From: Laguncularia racemosa | Taxonomy: Eukaryota; Streptophyta; Magnoliopsida; Myrtales; Combretaceae | Reading direction: 5' to 3' | Assembly: GCA_037954665.1 (NCBI GenBank) | Contig: JBBMOL010000570.1 | Span: 78,501 to 142,500, forward strand | Length of the DNA: 64,000 bases | In this document: positions 44,501 through 56,800 of the stretch, one piece after another | Layout of the letters: each line of letters starts with the position of its first letter | How positions within the stretch are numbered: the stretch's first letter is position 1 | The notes under the pieces: generated by a model | What the model saw: the letters and a program-made list of their open reading frames with translations, nothing else | The model's database searches: none | What the model was told of the DNA's origin: nothing | Made by a program: the position numbers and the translations under genes

Positions 44501-47500
44501 CTGTTCTATAATGCTATGATCTTTGGTTAAATCAGTAGTTTTATTATCAATTGCAGAAGCACTGTTCATGTTTGATTGGGTCCCAGACCTATCCTGGTAT
44601 GAAATCTCAGCTTCTGCCGGTTCAGTTGCTGTATATTTTATCGAAGAGACCAACTTCCTCCTTTCAACAATCTTCAAAAGGGAAGACAGTGATACAGCAG
44701 ACTGGTTACTCAGGAAGTAACTATTAAAATGTTGAATATTCTTCAAATATCTGATAGAACTAACAAATAGACAAAGTCACATTTTCTAGTAATTTGATAG
44801 CACTACTGGCTTAACATTCCCGTTTTTTTTTTTTTTTGAATTAAAATTGTTTGCCAAGATTTCTTTGAAAAAATTTCAGCTTTCTAAATTGGTTCACCAC
44901 ATTTTCTGGAAAACCCAAATGCTCATTAAACTTAACATCACAAGTTCTTGAATATTTTCAATGGAATGAATAAGTTTCCGTCCTCTCCAAAATGCAATTT
45001 GGACAATAGATATGGATGGCCATTAGAGAAAACGTGTTATCTCCAGCTAGTGGTGACACTGAAAGCATGATGCGGTAGATTTTAGAAAATTGAAACAAAC
45101 CTAATTTTAGAGACCATATTAAGCTTTCATGGAGTTACAGAGGATTGATTTGAGTTTTTGGCCTAAAAAAAACCTAATTAGGGTACTTCAAGAAAATCAA
45201 TTATATATGATGAAGGTTTTCTTTTAGCAAGCCTGCTGTGGAGGGCTAAATTCGCTATATTATAATGTTGAGTTAAATACACTGTTTATTTGGGTTTAAC
45301 TTCATGGGCTAAGTGACAAAGCCCAAGGAGTTCTGTGTAATTAGGATGACCTTAGGAAGATTTGGTTTGGTAACTTCGTAATAGGGATTGTTGGACCAAT
45401 CCATTTGGTCTCAAACCTTCTTAGGTAGGCTCCACACTCAATAAGGTAAGCTATTGGCTTTGAACCTATAATAAGCTTATTAAGATAACCTGAAATCAAT
45501 AAATTTAATCCCATCCATCGATTATGGACATGATCTAGAGGATGTCGTTAAGTTCAAAAGTCTATAAATATTCAGCCATCCCTCTTCATTTGAGAATGCA
45601 AGGTTGTGAAATCTCACTATTGAAGATTAAAAAAAAAACTCAAAGAAAGAATGAGTCAATACTCGTTTAAAAACAGTAAGGTTGATGCTCAATAGTTTCC
45701 TCACTAGTTACTAGTGTGTTTGAGCCATTGAAACTACTTCTTTCTTCTCCTAGCCAATTTTCTCTAAGTCTTCTCTTTAATTGCCATCAATGAATCACTC
45801 TTTTGAAATGACGTGCAATGCAAGTTTCACATAGCATGCACGTAATGGCATCAATTAGAACCCCACATTTATACATACTGTATTAACCAAAAGGAGTATA
45901 TACATCATCTATTGTCACGGTTGCTAATGAGAAAAAAAAATGGCATGTGAAGGACAGTGTAGCAGAGTAATATTGGGTGTCAGAGGAAAATGTTGTGTGG
46001 TTGGTCTAAGTGTTTGAATTGGGGTCTTGTGACTAAGGGTGGACGCAATTCTGTTTAGTATGGTTCACCGATATGAATTGAAACGAACCTAATATTATAG
46101 TTTGGTTCTTTTTTTAATTTGAACCTAACCTAAAAGATTCGGTTTGTAATTTTTTTGAAACTAAAAAAAATGGTTTGTTTCAGTACGATTTGCAATTTGA
46201 ATCAAAAATCTCAAAATGTTTAGAGGAGATAATGACAGTTTGGTGCAAGTTTTTTTCTCGACCATCAACTGAAAAAAGTATATTCAATGCAATTTTAAGA
46301 CCAAGAACTTGAAGAGGTGACATTTTTTATATCCTACACAATCCATTAGGATATCACACATTGAAAACAGCTATCAACTCCTACTATGATTTAGTTAATA
46401 CTTCAGAAATTAAATAGCATGCAAATTAACACAGGAAAAATTGAAAAGAATCATTCTTCACTTATTTTCAAAATTTACAAAATGTAAGTGGAATATTTAG
46501 AATATTTAGCCTCACATTCTTATTCAGAGATGAATACATGGTCAAATGAGCAAAAGAAATTTATATTTTTTTGGAAAAGGCACTATTATCAAATTTTCGC
46601 GATCAACATAGTGATTATAATAGTTTTTTTTTCTTTTTTCATTTACCACAACTCAGTTCGGTTTGTAATTTTTTCAGATCTAAAAAGGAAAAAATTCAGT
46701 TTGGTTTGTAATTGTTTTGAACTTAAAATAATAGTTCAAACCTTATTTACGATTCGATTCACTTTGCAATTCCGTCGGCTTTTTTGCCTAAACCTAATTG
46801 TGACATTATAAGGGTAGATTGGTTAAGGAAGCATAATCTTGACGTCTTTGACTTCAAAGAGCTTAGTCCCTCTATAGTTAAGAATGGTGAGAAAGTGGTG
46901 CTAAGAGGAAGCATGGAAGAGGCCAATATAAAAAGATCAAAGGGACTCAATTATGAAGATGGTTTAGGAAGGGTATACGTAATTTCGGCTAGCTACTTAC
47001 TATGACTATACCAACGTGATTAACCCTGTCTTGAAGTCCTTAACTATGCTACTTTAAGATTACGAAGATGTTTTTGTTGAACCCACCACTCTTCCCCCTA
47101 AACATGACCAAGATTATTCTATTACTCTCAAGGAAGACACTTAACCCATTAGTCTTAGACCCTATAGATTAACCTATCAACACAGGAAAGGGGTTGAAGC
47201 GTGAAGAGGAGAACAACTAAAGCAAGGATTTATACAAGAAAGCGAATGCCTTTTTTCTTCACCCATATTGCTTGTAAAAAAGAAAAATGATGGGTGAAGG
47301 CTATAGATAGTTTAAAGGAAATTGAACTCAAAACACTTTTTAAAAAATACATCCCCACACCTACGATTGAAGACTATTGGATGAACTTCCAGGAGCAAAA
47401 TGGTTTTCTAAGATAGACTTAAGAGCTAGGTACCATCAAATTTGAATGAGAGAGGAAGACATGTAAAAAACAACTTTTAGAACCTATCATAGGCACTTTG

Positions 47501-50500
47501 AAATCAAGGTTATGCCCTTTGGCTCGAACAATGTCTTGGCCACCTTTCAATCTTTAATGAAAAAAGTTTTTCCTAGCAACTTGGGAGATTTGTGCTAATG
47601 TTTTTTTATGATAATTCAGTTATAGCCCTAGTTTTGGGTCACATTTGTTGCATTTAAAATAAGTCTTGGAAGTTTTGAGAGAGAACAGTTTATGTGCTAA
47701 GCTGTCTATGTGTGAATTCAATTAAACCCAAGTAAAATATGTAGGTTACATCATCTCAAGTAATGAAGTCTCTATCAACCCTATGAAGATTCAAGCTATG
47801 CCTGATTGGCCTCAATTAAAAGATGTCAAGTCCCTTAGGGAATTTCTTAGTCTTACAAAGTGTTATATGAAGTTTATTTGGTGCTATGAGGTGACCAGTA
47901 AACCCTTAATCAAACTCCTCAAGAAAGATGGGTTTGTGTGAAGTCCTAAGTCACAAATTAGGCGCTATGAGGTGATCAGTAAACCCTTAATTGAACTCGT
48001 CAAGAAAGATAGGTTTTTGTGGAGTCCTAAGTCACAAATGGCTTTTGAAAATCTAAAAGAATGATGTGCCTAGAATCTGAAAATAAAATCCAAACACAAT
48101 TCACAAGTGCAGCCAGAGAAATTAAGCACCCTGTTTTTTGAATAAGATATGCTTAGGAGAAAGACCACTAAGCCAATTATGGAACACAAAGCAATCAACC
48201 AACAAGCCTAGGTAAACAATCACTAGGTAACAATGATCAAGTAATATCTTTTTAGGTCTTCCGAGTAAGATAAACTGAAGGACAGATATGGACAATTCCT
48301 CCATTGGATATGATGCACCAAGAAGAATGAACTACACTTAACGTATGTGATATGAGACACGAATAAATCAAATGGATTGCTCGCAACAATCACAAGAAGA
48401 TTGGTAAGAGCAGGCATTGAAAGAGAAATTCTCAGTCAACAAAAGTTGGAGTAATATTCTTCAAAAGTTGTTCTTTGTTAGCGGCAAGCGATTGTGATTG
48501 TGTGATAGGTCTAGAGGGTTCCGGTTGTAGAGTTAACGATTGCTTGTGAGATTTTCTTCCTAGTTTACCTATGGTTGCCTAGGGGGTGGGCTCGTTGGAG
48601 AGAACCCAAGATCTCTTACTAGGGAAATTGTTGCTGGAAAAATCTTCCTTCATTTAATCATTTTCTTTCCTTAAATACAACCTACAGCACAATGCATAAC
48701 TTAGCCACTATCTACACTAATTCCGACCCACTCATCCCTACTGCCCCACTACTTGAAGACACAGCACCCACGTTCAGCTCCCTGGAAGACACAGCACCCA
48801 CGTCCAGCTCCCTTGCACTTGTCTCGGTCGTAGTCTCCTTGTTCCCCTGATCTTTTCCCCTACATCTCTTCCTATAGTAGACCTGGTCAAACAGCTTGAT
48901 CCCCCTCCCTCGGCCACTATCATTCTCCTTGTAGGGTTAATTATAGTATTTATACTACAACAATTACCAATATAGAATAACTGTCATAAAAGGAATGCAC
49001 ATAAAAATAAAGAAAAGATAATAACTGTTTAAATAACTACATTTTGGATTTATCTGGTTTGATACCATTAACTTCCATATTCAGACTAAGAGGAATATTG
49101 CCTATTTAAACTAGATCTTTGTCCATGTACTACTCCCTTGAAGCAAAACCTGTCATAGGATTAGAACCACATTCCTTCACTGGAATAGAATCAGAAGTTT
49201 AGCCTTCTCATCAGAAACGTCAAAATCTTAAGTCATGGTTGATTTTGATAGCAACAAGCTTCTTTTTAAAGAGATATTATGAACTAAGAATCCTTCCAAG
49301 AAATCAACTCACCCTCCATCTTAGAACCAGTTAGAAATCTTTGAACTAGATTATTCAAGCCTCTTGTCCTTAATCGAGCCACTGGTTCGCCATGTATCAG
49401 AGCTTATTCGCATCAAAGAAGCTATGACCAAGTCTCTGTGTTTGCCTTACTCAACTTCCAATAGTCCCTTTATCTTGAGACTGAAGCATGTAATAACAGG
49501 ACATGTATTGTGTTATCAAAAAAAAAAAAAAAGGATCTATTGCATTTCTAAGTTTAGCCTTTGGACGTAAACATTTAGGAAAGTCCATCTATGACAAAGA
49601 CTTTATGGCCAAACCCATGGTTGTGATCGAATAATGCTGCTATTTCCTTAGAATGACTTTTTATCATTCGAACCAATCATCATAGCCTTGAATTTTTGCA
49701 AGAATAGCAAATCATAGGCTTTGACTACAACGATTGTTATAGAAGTGGGCATGACAATAAGGTAGCTAATGATCATGATCAAGGAAATATTCCATGAAGT
49801 CACTACCATTACTCCAACTTGGATGGAAGAATTAATTGAGAGTTATAAAGGGGATGAGTTCGCCCAGGACCACATTACATAGCTACTAATTAAGCTAAAA
49901 GAGACAAGGATTTTACATACCAACAAGCTGTTTTGCACTACAAAGGAAAGGTTTACATTGGAGAAAATGGGAATTTGCAAGAAAAAGATGTTGGTTAATT
50001 ACATGATTCAGCAATAAGAGGCATTTCAAGTATAACTGCAACCCATAGGAGAGTGAAAGCTTGCTTCTATTGAATATATGACACATTTTTAAGCATTCAT
50101 GGAAAAAATAAGCAAGGATTTTGTAGAAGGGCTTCCCAAATCTTATGGCAAAGACACAATTTTTGTTGTAGTAGACAGATTTACTAAATTTTCTGCACTT
50201 TATGGCTCTTTCACATCCCTTTACAGCCTTGCAAGTGGCTATGTTACTCCTAGATCAAGTTTATAAGTCTCATGGGTTGCATACCTATGTGATGTTTGAT
50301 CGGTATCCAATCTTTACAAGTTGATGCTGGCAAAAGTTATTCAAGTTGTTAGAAGTGGTACTTAATATGAGTACAGGTTACCATCCCTAGTCCAGTGGGC
50401 AAACCGGGAGGGTAAACATATGTACTAAGACTTCTATGAAGAGATCCAATCAATGGTGTAAGTGGCTAGCACTAGGGGAGCGGTTGTATAATACTAATCA

Positions 50501-50775
50501 CCACGCTTATTTAACATGTCAAAGCTCTACGAATATCTCTGTTATGTCCCAAGGAATGCAAGTATATTCACGACGTAAAAACATTCCAAAACAAGGCTAG
50601 GGAGATTTGCATTCCATTGATGTTAAGGATAGTAATTAGCATTAATAAAGATAGCCATCACTTAGTTTCCATTTATAATTTATATCCTATGTGTACTTGG
50701 CTATTTTAAGGAACCATTGGATCACAATAGAGGCAAGCAATAATATCTCTATTCCTTCTTCCTTTTCTTTCTCCT

Positions 50776-50806
<31 letters not shown>

Positions 50807-53800
50807 CTGCCCTCCCTCTTCCTTGCTTTTAACAATTGGTGCTCTCGTCGACTCACACACCTCCACCATGCCGTCAACACGTTCTCAAGAACAGGAGGCT
50901 CAATTACAAGCGGTGCAACAACTCGCCGAAGATACTGCTGCAACTGTTGAACAATTGCAACACAATCTCATTACCTCTCAATCCAATCAACTCACTGCCA
51001 AGAGCCTCATGACTCTTGGATCAACGCGACCAACGTCTCACCACTCTCTTACAGGCGGACTCATCACAACTGCCCACGTCATCCAATACTATGACGTCTA
51101 TCATCCTCGACAGTGGCCCACCGAAATCTACTCCTACAAACGAAAGATCAAACCCGAGCAACGCTTCTCGTCTCATGTTTCCGCATTTCTCTTCAAGTGA
51201 TCCGACTGTTTAGCTTTTCAATGTAAACAGTTTTTTTTCAATATTATCATACTCACCCCATGGATCACTTATTGCTCGCGGCAATGCACCTCGATGCTGT
51301 CGCCGCCACTTGGTATCAAGGATTAGTGGCTGAAAAGCTTTTGCCAAATTGGGATGCATTTACCCGTGCTCTACGTCATCACTTTAGCCCCTTCGAATAT
51401 GATGATGCAACTGGCCTTCTTGCCAAGTTATCTCAAAAGGGTTCCGTCATGGACTATCAAGCAGCCTTCGAAAATCTTGCTAGCAAGGTACGTGGACTCA
51501 CACCGGTACACTTACGCAACTTGTTTATTTCAAGCTTACAATTACGGGTACGCATGGCTGTCCAAGCTCACCACTCAGTAGACTTGCACGATGCCTTCGC
51601 ATTAGCACATATGTATGAGGCTCAGTTCAACGAATCGCGCAATTGGTTGTTTTCACCACGACCTTACATATCCCAACCACCTTCCGCATCTATAACTGCA
51701 CAACCACCGCCTCTCCGACTTCCAGTTAAATGTCTATTTGCAGAAGAGATGCAAGTACGACGCAACAAAGGTCTATGCTTCAACTATGATGAAAAATTTA
51801 TACGCGGGCATCGTTGCAAAGGGTGCCCGACCCTTTTATATTTGGAGAGTTTCGACAAACCGAACAACATTTCACTACCAACCGAAATTGAGGACATCGA
51901 AACCAATAACACTGAATCCCAAATCAGCCTCAATGCTCTCCTGGGCTAACGCTTAACCAGAGCCATGCGCATGACAGGAACTGTGCAAGGTCAGTCAATT
52001 TAAGTACTGGTTGATGGGGGTAGCACACATAACTTCATATCTACGCGCATGTCCAAGTTCCTAGGCCTACCACGGTCACCAATCACTCCTTTCCAGGTTT
52101 TGGTGGGCAATGGGGATGCCCTACGATGCACGACTGTATGTCAGGATGTGCCCATCCTACTTTAGTCACATTAATTCACCATGAACCAATTTGTTCTTGA
52201 CTTGCAGGGCACTGATATTGTTCTTGGCATCCAATGGCTCGAAACTTTGGGACCAATCCTAACGGACCACGCCAATATGACAATGGACTTCCAGCACCAT
52301 AGCCAACCAATACAGTTGCAAGGCAACCCATCTCTGAGTGCCCTCTCAGTCTCATCTTCAGGCCTTTTCAAGCTCATGGTGGCTGACGGCATAAGCGCAA
52401 GCTACATGTGCTTATCTGCATCTTCGTCGAATTCCCCTCCAGCAGACGAAGACACTCCACGATCAGTCACAACCATTATTGCGAAGCACGACGACCTGTT
52501 TGCTTAGCCAATTGGCCTTCCACCAACTCGTGATGTCGACCACCGCATTCCCCTCAAAACTGACCACGAGGCCGTCAATGTGAGACCTTATCGTTATCCC
52601 CACTACCAAAAACAGGAGATTGAACAACTGGTCTCAGAACTCTTCCAGGAAGGAATCATCCATCCTAGTTGCTTGGCATTTAGTTCGCCAGTCCTGTTGG
52701 TCAAAAAGAAGGATGGTTTTTGGCGCTTTTGCGTAGATTACAGGGAACTTAATGCCGCCACTATTCGAGATAGATTCCCCATTCCAACGATTGATGAGCT
52801 ATTAGATGAATTGCACGGTGCAGTCATTTTCTCCAAATTAGATTTGTGCTCTGAATATCATCAGATTAGGATAGATCCCTTAGACATTCGCAAAACAACC
52901 TTTTGGACACACCACGGTCACTTTAAGTTCCTGGTGATGCCCTTCAGACTCACCAATGCCCCATCCACCTTTCAAGAGTTAATGAATGAGGTATTCAGAC
53001 CATTTCTCCATCATTTCGTTGTTATATTCTTCGATGATATTCTTGTTTATAGCAAGGATTTGGCCCTTCATCTTGATCATCTCCACCAAGTATTTGCCAC
53101 CTTACGTCACCATCACTTGGTAGTCAAACGCTCGAAGTGTAGATTCGCCATGCCTACTGTCCAATTTCTAGGACATATTGTGTCTACGCATGGTGTCTCC
53201 GCCGATCCTGCAAAGCTTGAAGCAGTTCAACACTGGCCAATACCTACAACATCCAAGCAAGTTCATGGCTTCCTGAGATTGACCAGCTATTATTGTCGTT
53301 TCATTCGCCACTACGCGATGATAGCCGCCCCCCTCATGGACCTCCTCACAAAGGACGGGTTTGCATGGTGTGCACAAGCCAAGCACGCCTTCACCTCTCT
53401 CAAAGAAGCTTTGAGTCATGCCCCGGTGTTGGGCCCTTCCTGATTTTGCCATTCCCTTTGTTGTGGAGATTGACGCTAGTGGCATAGGCATTGGCGCGGT
53501 ATTGATGCAGTTAGAACACCCGTTGGCCTTCTATAGTCGTAAACTTTCACCTCTTATGCACAGTAAGTCAACTTATGTGCGGGAGTTGTTCGCAATACAA
53601 TTCGTTATCCAGAAGTGGCGTCAATATCTACTCGGCGCTCATTTCGTTATTCGAACGAACCATAGGCCGCTACACCATATACTTAAGCAAACCATTCAAA
53701 CACCAGAACAACAGCAATTCATTTCAAAATTGGTTGGCTTCGACTACTCTATCGAGTACAAACCAAGCAAGAAAAACGCAGCAGCAGACACCCTATCAAG

Positions 53801-56800
53801 GGTTCATGACGACATCAACCAAGGCAGCACACCTTGGTTATAGGTGTTTATAGCAAGGATTTGGCCCTTCATCTTGATCATCTCCACCAAGTATTTGCCA
53901 CCTTACGTCACCATCACTTGGTAGTCAAACGCTCGAAGTGTAGATTCGCCATGCCTACTGTCGAATTTCTAGGATATATTGTGTTTGCGCATGGTGTCTC
54001 CGCCGATCCTGCAAAGCTTGATGCAGTTCAACACTGGCCAATACCTACAACATCCAAGCAAGTTCATGGCTTCTTGAGATTGACCAGCTATTATTGTCGT
54101 TTCATTCACCACTACGCGATGATAGCCGCCCCCCTCATGGACCTCCTCACAAAGGACGGGTTTGCATGGTGTGCACAAGCCGAGCATGCCTTCACCTCTC
54201 TCAAAGAAGCTTTGAGTCATGCCTCGGTGTTGGGCCCTTCCTGATTTTGCCATTCCCTTTGTTGTGGAGATTGACGCCAGCAGCATAGGCATTGGCGCGA
54301 TATTGATGCAGTTTGAACACCCGCTGGCCTTCTATAGTCGTAAACTTTCACCTCTTATGCGCAATAAGTCGACTTATGTGCGGGAGTTGTTCGCAATACA
54401 ATCCGTCGTCCAGAAGTGGCGTCAATATCTACTCGGCGCTCATTTCGTTATTCGAGCGGACCATAGGCTGCTGCACCATATACTTAAGCAAACCATTCAA
54501 ATACCGGAACAGCAATTCATTTCAAAATTGGTTGGCTTTGACTACTCTATCGAGTACAAACCAAGCAAGAAAAACGTAGCAGCAGACGCTCTGTCAAGGG
54601 TTCATGACGACATCAACCAAGGCAACACACTATTGACATTATCTTGTCTAGTGAATACCTACCTTGACAACCTTCGAGCCGAGTTGCTGCTCAACTAGCG
54701 TACAAAGGGCATCATCGATGGCCTCCAACGTGCACCCAACTCCTAACCAGGATGGTCTTACTCATTCGGTTTGCCCCACCACCATGGCCACTTGTTCTTG
54801 CCAACGGACTCCACGCTAGTACCCTCCATTCTGGCAGATTATCACTCTAGCTTACATGGCAGTCATTCAAGGGTACAACGGACCTTACAACACATCTCTG
54901 CACATTTTCAATGGGACAGCATGCGCAAGGACATAGCCAAGTTCGTCCAAGCATGCAATGTTTGCCAAAAGTGCAAACCAACCAACCATCACCCCTAGAG
55001 ATTACTTCAGCCCATTGCGCCACCCGAGTCATTATGGACCAATCTCTCTATGGACTTCATCACACATTTACCATCATCTGCGGGGTATACAGCCATATTA
55101 GTGGTCGCTGATCGTTTTTCCAAAGGGGTCCACCTAGCTTCACTACCGCCACATTACACTGCCACCAAAGTGGCCCAAGTCTTCTGGACAATAGTGGGAA
55201 AGCTGCATGGCATACCTCACTCCATTATTTCCAACCGTGACCCCATTTTTTAGAGTGCCTTTTGGAAAGAGTTGTTTAAACTCCAAGGAACAAAGTTGCA
55301 CTTCTCATCCACTTACCACCTGCAATCGGACGAACAAACAGAACGAGTCAATCGTTGCATTGAACAGTTCCTTCATGCATTTGCTCATGATCAACGATCC
55401 AAGTGGTCCAAAATACTTAGCTGCGCGGAGTACCACTACAACACCACGTTCCAGGCTTCTACGGGTATGACGCCCTTCAAGGTAACATACGACAGGAAAC
55501 CGCCCTCACTGTTGGCATATTGTGCAGGGACCGGTGCCATTGAAGCAGTCAATAACGACTTGCGTTCACAAGATATTATCTTGTCTCAGTTACGTGCCAA
55601 TTTATCCAAAGCTCAGGCGATCATGAAAACCCAGGCCGATAAGCATCACACTGATGTTTCGTTCAAACCAGGGGACATGGTGCTTCTCCGTCTCCACCCT
55701 TATCGCCAGCTATCGGTTCGCAAAGACTCAACCCACAAGCTTGGACTTTGCTATTATGGACCGTTTCAAGTGGAGGAACGCGTGGGACAAGTGGCTTATT
55801 AACTTTCCCTGCCAGCTTCCGGCCGCATACACCCGGTTTTCCATTGTTCTCTACTCAAACCATTTGTGGCTTCACAATCCACTAAGATGCACCCACTTCC
55901 AGATGCGGCTGTTGATCAACAACCCTTTCACACGCCACTAGCGATTTTGGGTCAATAAGTTATTATCAGGGATTCTAAACCGGTCTCTCAGGTGTTAGTT
56001 CAGTGGCAAGACCTCGCACTAGAAGACTTCAGTTGGGAAGACGAGCACCTCTTGGATACTATTCGACTTGAGGACAAGTCGTCTTCCCATGGGGAAAGGA
56101 ATGTTACGTTCCAAGGAATGTAAGTATATTCACGACGTAAAAACATTCCAAAACAAGGCTAGGGAGATTTGCATTCCATTTATGTTAAGGATAGTAATTA
56201 GCATTAATAAAGATAGCTATCAATTAATAAAGATAGCCATCACTTAGTTTTCATTTATAATTTATCCTTATGTGTACTTGGCTATATTAAGGGACCATTG
56301 GATCACAATAGAGGCAAACAATAATATCTCTATTCCTTCTCCCTTTTCTTTCTCCTTCTCTCTCTCTCTCTCTCGATTTCTGCCCTCCCTCTTCCTTGCT
56401 CTTGACAATCTCCTACCTGATTTCCAGGAGTAGATTGGTGAGATTGCAAAGGCTAGAGTTATAAGACTTTATGAAGCAAAGAGAAGATATGAGTAGATTG
56501 GTGAGATTGCTGAACTTCGTACATCAAAGAGATAACTCCAAGTAGGTGATTGGGTTTACCTCAAGATCCTATAAGCAAAAGTGACCTGTTGTTTGCAACT
56601 TGGTCAAGCTCACTCCTAAGTGTTATGGTCCATATTAGATCATTTAGAGAATTGGTAAAGTGGCTTATGAGTTAAAGTTGCCTTCTAACACTTGTAGTAA
56701 TCCTATCTTCCATGTATCACTCCTCAAGGGAAAAAAATTGGACAAAACTATGCAGCTTTGAGTGAATTACCCCAGCTAGATCATGCACTGTTATAGCACA

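Larger units (their letters stand above)
50540..56407 (+). mobile_element. Chromovirus LTR retrotransposon J (Reina-like) in SS2 intron 1
   Basis: 5868 bp with short LTRs (50540-50834, 56102-56407) and perfect TSD ATCTC (50535-50539, 56408-56412). It contains gag, protease, RT, RNase H, integrase and a chromodomain-like C-terminus. Small size, ~300-bp LTRs and chromodomain suggest the Reina clade (inference). An ~0.8-kb tandem duplication gives it two RNase H regions. Stops and frame breaks are few compared with K. It is antisense to SS2 and inserted in K's integrase. Confidence 0.93.

Noticed and set aside
43982..44746. Upstream Met (MKNIQHF...) as the start of a separate SS2 isoform
   Set aside because: The extra codons sit before a good acceptor (CCCTTTTGAAG) and carry no transit peptide; exon 1 joins in frame at IVERRK as in the family.
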